DNA from: Atherix ibis
Lineage: Eukaryota; Arthropoda; Insecta; Diptera; Athericidae
Length of the DNA: 64,000 nt
Reading direction: 5' to 3'
Assembly: GCA_958298945.1 (NCBI GenBank)
Contig: CATQJD010000146.1
Location: 620,001 to 684,000, forward strand
Made by a program: the position numbers and the translations under genes
The notes under the pieces: generated by a model
What the model saw: only the letters and a program-made list of their open reading frames with translations
Told to the model about the DNA's origin: nothing
Databases searched by the model: none
Shown here: positions 50,571 through 62,459 of the stretch, piece after piece
How the letters are laid out: every line of letters starts with the position of its first letter
How positions within the stretch are numbered: position 1 is the stretch's first letter

Positions 50571-53500
50571 GAATATGAGAGGAATATCAAGTAGTATGTT
50601 TAAGAGAAATATGAAGTAGTATGTTTAAGAGGAATATGAAGTAGTATGTTTAAGCGGAATATGAAGTTGTATGTTTAAGAGGAATATGAAGTAGTATGTT
50701 TAAGAGGAATATGAAGTAGTATGTTTAAGAGGAATATGAACTAGTATATTTAAGAGGAATATGACGTAGTATCTTTAAGAGGAATATGAAGTAGTATATT
50801 TAAGAGAAATATGAAGTAGTATGTTTAAGAGGAATATGAAGTAGAATGTTTAAGACGAATATGAAGTAGTATTTTTAAGAGGAATATGAAGTAGTATATT
50901 TAAGATGTATATGAAGTAGCATATTCAAAAGGAATATGAAGGAGTATGTTTAAGAGGAATATGAAGTAGTATATTTCAGAGGAATATGAAATAGTATGTT
51001 TAAGAGGAATATGAAGTAGTATGTTTAAGAGGAATATGAAGTAGTATGTTTAAGAGGAATATGAAGTAGTATGTTTAAGAGGAATATGAAGTAGTATATT
51101 TAAGAGGAATATGAAGTAGTATGTTTAAGAGGAATATAAATTAGTATGTTGAAGAGGAATATGAAGTAGTATGTTTAAGAGGAATAAGAAGTAGTATGTT
51201 CAAGAGGAATATGAAGTAGTATATTTAAGAGGAATATGAAGTACTATATTTAAGAGGAATATGAAGTAGTATATTTAAGAGGAATATGATGTAGTATGTT
51301 TAAGAGGAATATAAAGTAGTATGTTTAAGAGGAATATGAAGTAGTATATTTAAGAGGAATATGAAGTAGTATGTTTAAGAGGAATATGAAGTAGTATGTG
51401 TAAGAAGAATATGAAGTTGTATGTTTAAGAGGAATAGGAAGTAGTATGTTTAAGAAGAATATGAAGTAGTATGCTTAAGAGGAATATAAAGTAGTATGTT
51501 AAAGAGGAATATCAGGTAGAATGTTTGAGAGGAATATGAAGTAATATGTTTAAGAGGAATATGAAGTAGTATGTTTAAGAGGAATATGAAGTAGTTTGTT
51601 TAAGAGGAATATGAAGTAGTATTTTTAAGAGGAATATGAAGTAGTATATTTAAGAGGAATATGAAGCAGTATATTTAAAAGGAATATGAAGTAGTATGTT
51701 TAAGAGGAATATGAAGTAGTATGTTTAAGAGGAATATGAAGTAGTATATTTAAGAGGAATATGAAGCAGTATATTTAAAAGGAATATGAAGTAGTATGTT
51801 TAAGAGGAATATGAATTAGTATATTTAAGAGGAATATGAAGTAGTATGTTTAAGAGGAATATGCAGTAGTATGTTTAAGAGAAATATGAAGTAGTATGTT
51901 TAAGAGGACTATGAAGTAGTATGTTTAAGAGGAATATGAAGTAGTATATTTAAGAGGAATATGAAGCAGTATATTTAAAAGGAATATGAAGTAGTATGTT
52001 TAAGAGGAATATGAATTAGTATATTTAAGAGGAATATGAAGTAGTATGTTTAAGAGGAATATGCAGTAGTATGTTTAAGAGGAATATGAAGTACTATATT
52101 TAAGAGGAATATGAAGTAGTATGTTTACGAGGAATATGAAGTAATATGTTTAAGAGGCATATGAAGTAGTATATTTAAGAGGAATATGAAGTAGTATATT
52201 TAAAAGGAATATGAAGTAGTATATTTAAGAGTAATATGAAGTAGTATGTTTAAGAGGAATTTGAAGTAGTATGTTTAAGAGGAATATGAAGTAGTATGTT
52301 TAAGAGGAATATGAAGTAGTATGTTTAAGAGGACTATGAAGTAGTATTTTTAAGATGAATATGAAGTAGTATATTTAAGAGGAATATGAAGCAGTATATT
52401 TAAAAGGAATATGAAGTAGTATATTTAAGAGAAATATGAATTAGTATATTTAAGAGGAATATGAAGTAGTATGTTTAAGAGGAATATGAAGTACTATGTT
52501 GAAGAGGAATATGAAGTAGTAGGTTCAAGAGGAATTTGAAGTAGTATATTTAAGAGGAATATGAAGTAGTATGTTTAAGAGGAATATAAAGTAGTATGTT
52601 TAAGAGGAATATGAGAGGAATATCAAGTAGTATGTTTAAGAGAAATATGAAGTAGTATGTTTAAGAGGAATATGAAGTAGTATGTTTAAGCGGAATATGA
52701 AGTTGTATGTTTAAGAGGAATATGAAGTAGTATGTTTAAGAGGAATATGAAGTAGTATGTTTAAGAGGAATATGAACTAGTATATTTAAGAGGAATATGA
52801 AGTAGTATCTTTAAGAGGAATATGAAGTAGTATATTTAAGAGAAATATGAAGTAGTATGTTTAAGAGGAATATGAAGTAGAATGTTTAAGACGAATATGA
52901 AGTAGTATTTTTAAGAGGAATATGAAGTAGTATATTTAAGATGTATATGAAGTAGCATATTCAAAAGGAATATGAAGGAGTATGTTTAAGAGGAATATGA
53001 AGTAGTATATTTCAGAGGAATATGAAATAGTATGTTTAAGAGGAATATGAAGTAGTATGTTTAAGAGGAATATGAAGTAGTATGTTTAAGAGGAATATGA
53101 AGTAGTATGTTTAAGAGGAATATGAAGTAGTATATTTAAGAGGAATATGAAGTAGTATGTTTAAGAGGAATATAAATTAGTATGTTGAAGAGGAATATGA
53201 AGTAGAATGTTTAAGAGGAATAAGAAGTAGTATGTTCAAGAGGAATATGAAGTAGTATATTTAAGAGGAATATGAAGTACTATATTTAAGAGGAATATGA
53301 AGTAGTATATTTAAGAGGAATATGATGTAGTATGTTTAAGAGGAATATAAAGTAGTATGTTTAAGAGGAATATGAAGTAGTATATTTAAGAGGAATATGA
53401 AGTAGTATGTTTAAGAGGAATATGAAGTAGTATGTGTAAGAAGAATATGAAGTTGTATGTTTAAGAGGAATAGGAAGTAGTATGTTTAAGAAGAATATGA

Positions 53501-53610
53501 AGTAGTATGCTTAAGAGGAATATAAAGTAGTATGTTTAAGAGGAATATCAGGTAGAATGTTTGAGAGGAATATGAAGTAATATGTTTAAGAGGAATATGA
53601 AGTAGTATGT
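49690..53610 (+). repeat. 2,036-bp tandem duplication
   Basis: Copy 1 is about 49,690-51,600 and copy 2 about 51,725-53,610. Landmarks at 2,036 are the 36-bp monomer (50566/52602), TGTGTAAGAAG (51397/53433) and the AATATCAGGTAGAATGTTTGAG monomer (about 51,510/53,546). Few substitutions are visible: GACGTAGTATC/GAAGTAGTATC near 50,764/52,800, GTAGTATG/GTAGAATG near 51,170/53,206 and GTTAAAG/GTTTAAG near 51,500. A short GAAGCAG/AAAAGG group at about 51,650-51,780 is an extra partial copy at the junction. Confidence 0.92.
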
Positions 53611-54459
53611 TTAAGAGGAATATGAAGTAGTATGTTTAAGAGGAATATGAAGTAGTATGTTTAAGAGGAATATGAAGAAGTATGTTTAAGAGGAATATGC
53701 AGTAGTATATTTAAGAGGAATATGAAGTAGCATATTTAAGAGGAATATGAAGTAGTATGTTTAAGAGGAATATGAAGTAGTATGTTAAAGAGGAATATGA
53801 AGTAGTATGTTTAAGAGGAATATGAAGGAGTATTTTTAAGAGGAATATAAGGTAGTATGTTTAAGAGGAATATGAAGTAGTATGTTTAAGAGGAATATGA
53901 AGTATTATGTTTAAGAGGAATATGAAGTATTATGTTTAAGAGGAATATGAAGTAGTATGTTTAAGAAGAATATGAAGTAGTATATTTAAGAGGAATATGA
54001 AGTAGTATGTTTAAGAGGAATATGAAGAGTAGATTTAAGAGGAATATGAACTAGTATGTTTAAGAGTAATATGAAGTAGTACGTCTAAGAGGAATATGAA
54101 GTAGTATGTTTAAGAGATATATTAAGTAGTATGTTTAAGAGGAATATGAAGTAGTATGTTTAAGAGGATTATGTAGTAGTATTTTTAAGAGGAATATGAA
54201 GTAGTTTTTTAAGAGGAATATGAAGTAGTATTTTTAAGAGGAATATGAAGTAGTATATTTAAGAGGAATATGAAGTAGTATGTTTAAGAGGAGTATGAAG
54301 TAGAATATTTAAGAGGAATATGAAGTAGTACGCTTAAGAATAATATGAATCAGTATGTTTAAGAGGAATATGAAGTAGTATGTTTAAGATGAATATGAAG
54401 TAGTATGTTTAAGAGGAATATGAAGTAGTATGTTTAAGAGGAATATGAAGTAGTATGTT

Positions 54460-57400
54460 TAAGAGGAATATGAAGTAGTATGTTTAAGAGGAATATGAAG
54501 TAGTATGTTTAAGAGGAATATGAAGTATTATGTCTAAGAGGAATATGAAGTAGTATGTTTAAGAGGAATATGAAGTAGTATGTTTAAGAGGAATATGAAG
54601 AAGTTTATTTAAGAGGAATATTAAGTAGTATGTTTAAGAGGAATATGAAGTAGTATGTTTAAGGGGAATACGAAGTAGTATGTTTAAGAGGAATATGAAG
54701 TAGTATGTTTAAGAGGAATATGAAGTAGTATGTTTAAGAGGAATATGAAGTAGTATATTTAAGAGGAATATGAAGTAGTATGTTTAAGAGGATTATAAAG
54801 TAGTATGTTTAAGAGGAATATGAAGTAGTATGTTTAAGAGGAATAAGAAGTAGTATGTTTAAGAGGAATATGAAGTAGTATATTTAAGAGGAATATGAAG
54901 TATTATATTTAAGAGGAATATGAAGTAGTATATTTAAGAGGAATATGATGTAGTATGTTTAAGAGGAATATGAAGTAGTATGTTTAAGAGGAATATGAAG
55001 TAGTATATTTAAGAGGAATATGAAGTAGTATGTTTAAGAGGAATATGAAGTAGTATGTTTAAGAAGAATATGAAGTAGTATGTTTAAGAGGAATATGAAG
55101 TAGTATGTTTAAGAGGAATATGAAGTAGTATGTTTAAGAGGAATATGAAGTAGTATGTTTAACAGGAATATGAAGTAGTATGTTTAAGAGGAATATGAAG
55201 TAGTATGTTAAAGAGCAATATGAAGTAGTATGTTTAAGAGGAATATGAAGTAGTATGTTTAAGAGGAATATGAAGTAGTATGTTTAAGAGGAATATGAAG
55301 TAGTATGTTTAAGAGGAATATGAAGTATTATGTTTAAGAGGAATATGAAGTATTATGTTTAAGAGAAATATGAACTAGTATGTTTCAGAGGAATATGAAG
55401 TAGTATGTTTAAGAGGAATATGAGGTAGTATGTTTAAGAGGAATATAAGGTAGTATGTTTAAGAGGAATATGAAGTAGTATGTTTAAAAGGAATATGAAG
55501 TAGTTTATTTAAGAGGAATATGAAGTACTATATTTAAGAGGAATATGAAGTAGTATGTTTAAGAGGAATATGAAGAAGTATGTTCAAAAGGAATATGAAG
55601 TAGTATGTATAAGAGGAATATGAAGTAGTATGTTTAAGAGGAATATAAAGTAGTATATTTAAGAGGAATATGAAGTTGTATGTTAAAGAGGAATATGAAG
55701 TAGTATGTTTAAGAAGAATATGAAGTAGTATGTTTAAGAGGAATATGAAGTAGTATATTTAAGAGGAATATGAAGTAGTATGTTTAAGAGGAATATGAAG
55801 TAGTATATTTAAGAGAATATGAAGTAGTATATTTAAAAGGAATATTAAGTAGTATGTTTAAGAGCAATATGAAGTGGTATGTTTAAGAGGAATATGAAGT
55901 AGTATATTTAAGAGGAATATGAAGTAGTGTGTTTAAGAGGAATATGAAGTAGTATGTTTAAGAGGAATATGAAGTAGTATGTTTAAGAGGAATACGAAGT
56001 AGTATGTTTAAGAGGAATATAAAGAAGTATGTTTAAGAGGAATATGAATTAGTATATTTAAGAGGAATACGAAGTAGTATATTTAAGAGGAATATGAAGT
56101 AGTATGTTTAAGAGGAATGTGATGTAGTATGTTTAAGAGTAATATGAAGTACTATGTTTAAGAGGTATATGAAGTAGTATGTTCAAGAGGAATATGAAGT
56201 AGTATATTTAAGGGGAATATGAAGTAGTATGTTTAAGAGGAATATGAAGTAGTATGTTTAAGAGGAATATGAAGTTGTATGTTTAAGAGGAAAATGAAGT
56301 AGTATATTTAAGAGGAATATGAAGTATTATGTTTAAGAGGAATATGAAGTAGTATGTTTAAGAGGAATATGAAGTAGTATGTTTAAGAGGAATATGAAGT
56401 AGTATGTTTAAGAGGAATATGAAGTAGTATATTTAAGAGGAATATGAAGTAGTATATGTAAGAGGAATATGAAGTAGTATATTTAAGAGGAATATGATGT
56501 AGTATGTTTAAGAGGAATATGCAGTAGTATGTTTAAAAGGAATATGAAGTAGTGTATTTAAGAGGAATATGAAGTAGTATATTTAAGAGGAATATGAAGT
56601 AGTATATTTAAGAGGAATATGAAGTAGTATCTTTAAGTGAAATGTGAAGTAGTATGTTTAAGAAAAATATGAAGTAATATGTTTAAGAGGAATATGAAGT
56701 AGTATATTTAAGAGGCATATGAAGTAGTATGTTTAAGAGGAATATGAAGTAGTATGTTTAAAAGGAATATGAAGTAGTAAATTTAAGAGGAATATGAAGT
56801 AGTATGTTTAAGATGAATATGAAGTAGTATATTTAAGAGGAATATGAAGTAGTATCTTTAAGTGGAATGTGAAGTAGTATGTTTAAGAGGAATATAAAGT
56901 AATATGTTTAAGAGCAATATGAAGTAGTATATTTAAGAGGAATATGAAGTAGTATGTTTAAGAGGAATATGAACTAGTATGTTTTAGAGGAATATGAAGT
57001 AGTAAATTTAAGAGGAATATGAAGTAGTATGTTTAAAAGGGATATGAAGTAATATATTTAAGAGGAATATGAAGTAGTATATTTAAGAGGAATATGAAGT
57101 ATAATGTTTAAGAGGAATATGAAGTAGTATGTTTAAGAGGAATATGAAGTATTATGTCTAAGAGGAATATGAAGTAGTATGTTTAAGAGGAATATGAAGA
57201 AGTTTATTTAAGAGGAATATTAAGTAGTATGTTTAAGAGGAATATGAAGTAGTATGTTTAAGGGGAATACGAAGTAGTATGTTTAAGAGGAATATGAAGT
57301 AGTATGTTTAAGAGGAATATGAAGTAGTATGTTGAAGAGGAATATGAAGTAGTATATTTAAGAGGAATATGAAGTAGTATGTTTAAGAGGATTATAAAGT

Positions 57401-59710
57401 AGTATGTTTAAGAGGAATATGAAGTAGTATGTTTAAGAGGAATAAGAAGTAGTATGTTTAGGAGGAATATGAAGTAGTATATTTAAGAGGAATATGAAGT
57501 ATTATATTTAAGAGGAATATGAAGTAGTATATTTAAGAGGAATATGATGTAGTATGTTTAAGAGGAATATGAAGTAGTATGTTTAAGAGGAATATGAAGT
57601 AGTATATTTAAGAGGAATATGAAGTAGTATGTTTAAGAGGAATATGAAGTAGTATGTTTAAGAAGAATATGAAGTAGTATGTTTAAGAGGAATATGAAGT
57701 AGTATGTTTAAGAGGAATATGAAGTAGTATGTTTAAGAGGAATATGAAGTAGTATGTTTAACAGGAATATGAAGTAGTATGTTTAAGAGGAATATGAAGT
57801 AGTATGTTAAAGAGGAATATGAAGTAGTATGTTTAAGAGGAATATGAAGTAGTATGTTTAAGAGGAATATGAAGTAGTATGTTTAAGAGGAATATGAAGT
57901 AGTATGTTTAAGAGGAATATGAAGTATTATGTTTAAGAGGAATATGAAGTATTATGTTTAAGAGGAATATGAACTAGTATGTTTCAGAGGAATATGAAGT
58001 AGTATGTTTAAGAGGAATATGAGGTAGTATGTTTAAGAGGAATATAAGGTAGTATGTTTAAGAGGAATATGAAGTAGTATGTTTAAAAGGAATATGAAGT
58101 AGTTTATTTAAGAGGAATATGAAGTACTATATTTAAGAGGAATATGAAGTAGTATGTTTAAGAGGAATATGAAGAAGTATGTTCAAGAGGAATATGAAGT
58201 AGTATGTATAAGAGGAATATGAAGTAGTATGTTTAAGAGGAATATAAAGTAGTATATTTAAGAGGAATATGAAGTTGTATGTTAAAGAGGAATATGAAGT
58301 AGTATGTTTAAGAAGAATATGAAGTAGTATGTTTAAGAGGAATATGAAGTAGTATATTTAAGAGGAATATGAAGTAGTATGTTTAAGAGGAATATGAAGT
58401 AGTATATTTAAGAGAATATGAAGTAGTATATTTAAAAGGAATATTAAGTAGTATGTTTAAGGGCAATATGAAGTGGTACGTTTAAGAGGAATATGAAGTA
58501 GTATATTTAAGAGGAATATGAAGTAGTATGTTTAAGAGGAATATGAAGTAGTATGTTTAAGAGGAATATGAAGTAGTATGTTTAAGAGGAATACGAAGTA
58601 GTATGTTTAAGAGGAATATAAAGAAGTATGTTTAAGAGGAATATGAATTAGTATATTTAAGAGGAATACGAAGTAGTATATTTAAGAGGAATATGAAGTA
58701 GTATGTTTAAGAGGAATGTGAAGTAGTATGTTTAAGAGGAATATGAAGTACTATGTTTAAGAGGTATATGAAGTAGTATGTTCAAGAGGAATATGAAGTA
58801 GTATATTTAAGGGGAATATGAAGTAGTATGTTTAAGAGGAATATGAAGTAGTATGTTTAAGAGGAATATGAAGTTGTATGTTTAAGAGGAAAATGAAGTA
58901 GTATATTTAAGAGGAATATGAAGTATTATGTTTAAGAGGAATATGAAGTAGTATGTTTAAGAGGAATATGAAGTAGTATGTTTAAGAGGAATATGAAGTA
59001 GTATGTTTAAGAGGAATATGAAGTAGTATATTTAAGAGGAATATGAAGTAGTATATGTAAGAGGAATATGAAGTAGTATATTTAAGAGGAATATGATGTA
59101 GTATGTTTAAGAGGAATATGCAGTAGTATGTTTAAAAGGAATATGAAGTAGTGTATTTAAGAGGAATATGAAGTAGTATATTTAAGAGGAATATGAAGTA
59201 GTATATTTAAGAGGAATATGAAGTAGTATCTTTAAGTGAAATGTGAAGTAGTATGTTTAAGAAAAATATGAAGTAATATGTTTAAGAGGAATATGAAGTA
59301 GTATATTTAAGAGGCATATGAAGTAGTATGTTTAAGAGGAATATGAAGTAGTATGTTTAAAAGGAATATGAAGTAGTAAATTTAAGAGGAATATGAAGTA
59401 GTATGTTTAAGATGAATATGAAGTAGTATATTTAAGAGGAATATGAAGTAGTATCTTTAAGTGGAATGTGAAGTAGTATGTTTAAGAGGAATATAAAGTA
59501 ATATGTTTAAGAGCAATATGAAGTAGTATATTTAAGAGGAATATGAAGTAGTATGTTTAAGAGGAATATGAACTAGTATGTTTTAGAGGAATATGAAGTA
59601 GTAAATTTAAGAGGAATATGAAGTAGTATGTTTAAAAGGGATATGAAGTAATATATTTAAGAGGAATATGAAGTAGTATATTTGAGAGGAATATGAAGTA
59701 TAATGTTTAA
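54460..59710 (+). repeat. 2,599-bp tandem duplication
   Basis: Copy 1 is about 54,460-57,110 and copy 2 about 57,110-59,710. Landmarks at 2,599 are AAGTTTATTT (54601/57200), AAGGGGAATA (54661/57260), the 24-bp monomer AAGAGAATATG (55811/58410), CTTTAAGTGA (56631/59230) and ATAATG (57101/59700). The offset of -1 modulo 25 is that single 24-bp monomer. At the left end TGTCTAAG is offset by 2,624, so copy 2 lacks one monomer between it and AAGTTTATTT. Differences include GAGCAAT/GGGCAAT near 55,862/58,461. Confidence 0.93.
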
Positions 59711-59819
59711 GAGGAATATGAAGTAGTATGTTTAAGAGGAATATGAAGTAGTATGTTTAAGAGGAATATGAAGTAGTATGTTTAAGAGGAATATGAAGTA
59801 GTATATTTAAGAGGAATAT

Positions 59820-60440
59820 GAAGAAGTATTTTTAAGAGGAATATGAAGTAGTATATATAAGAGGAATATGAAGTAGTATGTTTAAGAGGAATATGCAGTA
59901 GTATGTTTAAGAGGAATATGAAGTAGTATATTTAAGAGGAATATGAAGTATTATGTTTAAGAGGAATACGAAATAGTATTTTTAAGAGGAATATGAAGTA
60001 GTATATATAAGAGGAATATGAAGTAGTATGTTTAAGAGGAATATGCAGTAGTATGTTTAAGAGGAATATGAAGTAGTATATTTAAGAGGAATATGAAGTA
60101 GTATATTTAAGAGGAATATGAAGAAGTATTTTTAAGAGGAATATGAAGTAGTATATATAAGAGGAATATGAAGTAGTATGTTTAAGAGGAATATGCAGTA
60201 GTATGTTTAAGAGGAATATGAAGTAGTATATTTAAGAGGAATATGAAGTATTATGTTTAAGAGGAATACGAAATAGTATTTTTAAGAGGAATATGAAGTA
60301 GTATATATAAGAGGAATATGAAGTAGTATGTTTAAGAGGAATATGCAGTAGTATGTTTAAGAGGAATATGAAGTAGTATATTTAAGAGGAATATGAAGTA
60401 TTATGTTTAAGAGGAATACGAAATAGTATTTTTAAGAGGA
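59820..60440 (+). repeat. 150-bp (6-monomer) higher-order repeat, cluster 1
   Basis: GTATATATAA occurs at 59851, 60001, 60151 and 60301, exactly 150 bp apart. Each unit runs GTATTTTT, GTATATATAA, GTATG, GCAGTAGTATG, GTATATTT, then either GAAGTATTATG with a GGAATACGAAATAG monomer or GAAGTAG with GAAGAAG. The leading monomer alternates between GAAGAAG (A) and ACGAAATAG (B) in the order A B A B B, so a 300-bp dimer appears to have doubled and one more unit was added. Confidence 0.93.
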
Positions 60441-61369
60441 ATATGAAGTAGTATGTTTAAGAGGAATATGAAGTAGTATGTTTAAGAGGAATATGAAGTA
60501 GTATGTTTAAGAGGAATATGAAGTAGTATGTTTAAGAGGAATATGAAGTAGTATGTTTAAGAGGAATATGAAGTAGTATATTTAAGAGGAATATGAAGTA
60601 GTATATGTAAGAGGAATATGAAGTAGTATATTTAAGAGGAATATGATGTAGTATGTTTAAGAGGAATATGCAGTAGTATGTTTAAAAGGAATATGAAGTA
60701 GTGTATTTAAGAGGAATATGAAGTAGTATATTTAAGAGGAATATGAAGTAGTATATTTAGGAGGAATATGAAGTAGTATCTTTAAGTGAAATGTGAAGTA
60801 GTATGTTTAAGAAAAATATGAAGTAATATGTTTAAGAGGAATATGAAGTAGTATATTTAAGAGGAATATGAAGTAGTATGTTTAAGAGGAATATGAAGTA
60901 GTATGTTTAAAAGGAATATGAAGTAGTAAATTTAAGAGGAATATGAAGTAGTATGTTTAAGATGAATATGAAGTAGTATATTTAAGAGGAATATGAAGTA
61001 GTATCTTTAAGTGGAATGTGAAGTAGTATGTTTAAGAGGAATATAAAGTAATATGTTTAAGAGCAATATGAAGTAGTATATTTAAGAGGAATATGAAGTA
61101 GTATGTTTAAGAGGAATATGAACTAGTATGTTTAAGAGGAATATGAAGTAGTAAATTTAAGAGGAATATGAAGTAGTATGTTTAAAAGGGATATGAAGTA
61201 ATATATTTAAGAGGAATATGAAGTAGTATATTTAAGAGGAATATGAAGTATAATGTTTAAGAGGAATATGAAGTAGTATGTTTAAGAGGAATATGAAGTA
61301 GTATGTTTAAGAGGAATATGAAGTAGTATGTTTAAGAGGAATATGAAGTAGTATATTTAAGAGGAATAT

Positions 61370-61990
61370 GAAGAAGTATTTTTAAGAGGAATATGAAGTA
61401 GTATATATAAGAGGAATATGAAGTAGTATGTTTAAGAGGAATATGCAGTAGTATGTTTAAGAGGAATATGAAGTAGTATATTTAAGAGGAATATGAAGTA
61501 TTATGTTTAAGAGGAATACGAAATAGTATTTTTAAGAGGAATATGAAGTAGTATATATAAGAGGAATATGAAGTAGTATGTTTAAGAGGAATATGCAGTA
61601 GTATGTTTAAGAGGAATATGAAGTAGTATATTTAAGAGAAATATGAAGTAGTATATTTAAGAGGAATATGAAGAAGTATTTTTAAGAGGAATATGAAGTA
61701 GTATATATAAGAGGAATATGAAGTAGTATGTTTAAGAGGAATATGCAGTAGTATGTTAAAGAGGAATATGAAGTAGTATATTTAAGAGGAATATGAAGTA
61801 TTATGTTTAAGAGGAATACGAAATAGTATTTTTAAGAGGAATATGAAGTAGTATATATAAGAGGAATATGAAGTAGTATGTTTAAGAGGAATATGCAGTA
61901 GTATGTTTAAGAGGAATATGAAGTAGTATATTTAAGAGGAATATGAAGTATTATGTTTAAGAGGAATACGAAATAGTATTTTTAAGAGGA
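61370..61990 (+). repeat. 150-bp (6-monomer) higher-order repeat, cluster 2
   Basis: GTATATATAA occurs at 61401, 61551, 61701 and 61851, with the same A B A B B order of leading monomers as cluster 1. It is the copy of cluster 1 carried in the 1,550-bp duplication. Small changes include GAGAAATATG near 61,640 and GTTAAAGAGG near 61,755. Confidence 0.93.
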
Positions 61991-62459
61991 ATATGAAGTA
62001 GTATGTTTAAGAGGAATTTGAAGAAGTTTGTTTAAGAGTAATATGAAGTATTATATTAAAGAGGAATATGAAGTAGTATATTTAAGAGGAATATGAAGTA
62101 GTATGTTTAAGTGGAATGTGAAGTAGTATGTTTAAGAGGAATATGAAGTAATATGTTTAAGAGGAATATGAAGTAGTATATTTAAGAGGAATATGAAGTA
62201 GTATGTTTAAGAGGAATATGAAGTAGTATGTTTAAGAGGAATATGAAGTAGTAAATTTAAGAAGAATATGAAGTAGTATGTTTAAGAGGAATATGAAGTA
62301 GTATGTTTAAGAGGAATATGAAGTAGTATATTTAAGAGGAATATGAAGTAGTATGTTTAAGAGGAATATTAAGTAGTATATTTAAGAGGAATATGAAGTA
62401 GTATGTTTAAGAGGAATATGAAGTAGTATGTTTAAGAGGAAAATGAAGTATTATGTTTA

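Larger units (their letters stand above)
58921..62000 (+). repeat. 1,550-bp (62-monomer) tandem duplication
   Basis: Copy 1 58,921-60,470 and copy 2 60,471 to about 62,000. Offset-1,550 landmarks are GTATATGTAA (59051/60601), CTTTAAGTGA (59230/60780), ATAATG (59700/61250) and GTATATATAA (59851/61401). Copy 1 overlaps the end of the 2,599-bp duplication, so part of the sequence (CTTTAAGTGA to ATAATG) is present three times: 56.6-57.1, 59.2-59.7 and 60.8-61.25 kb. Confidence 0.93.
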
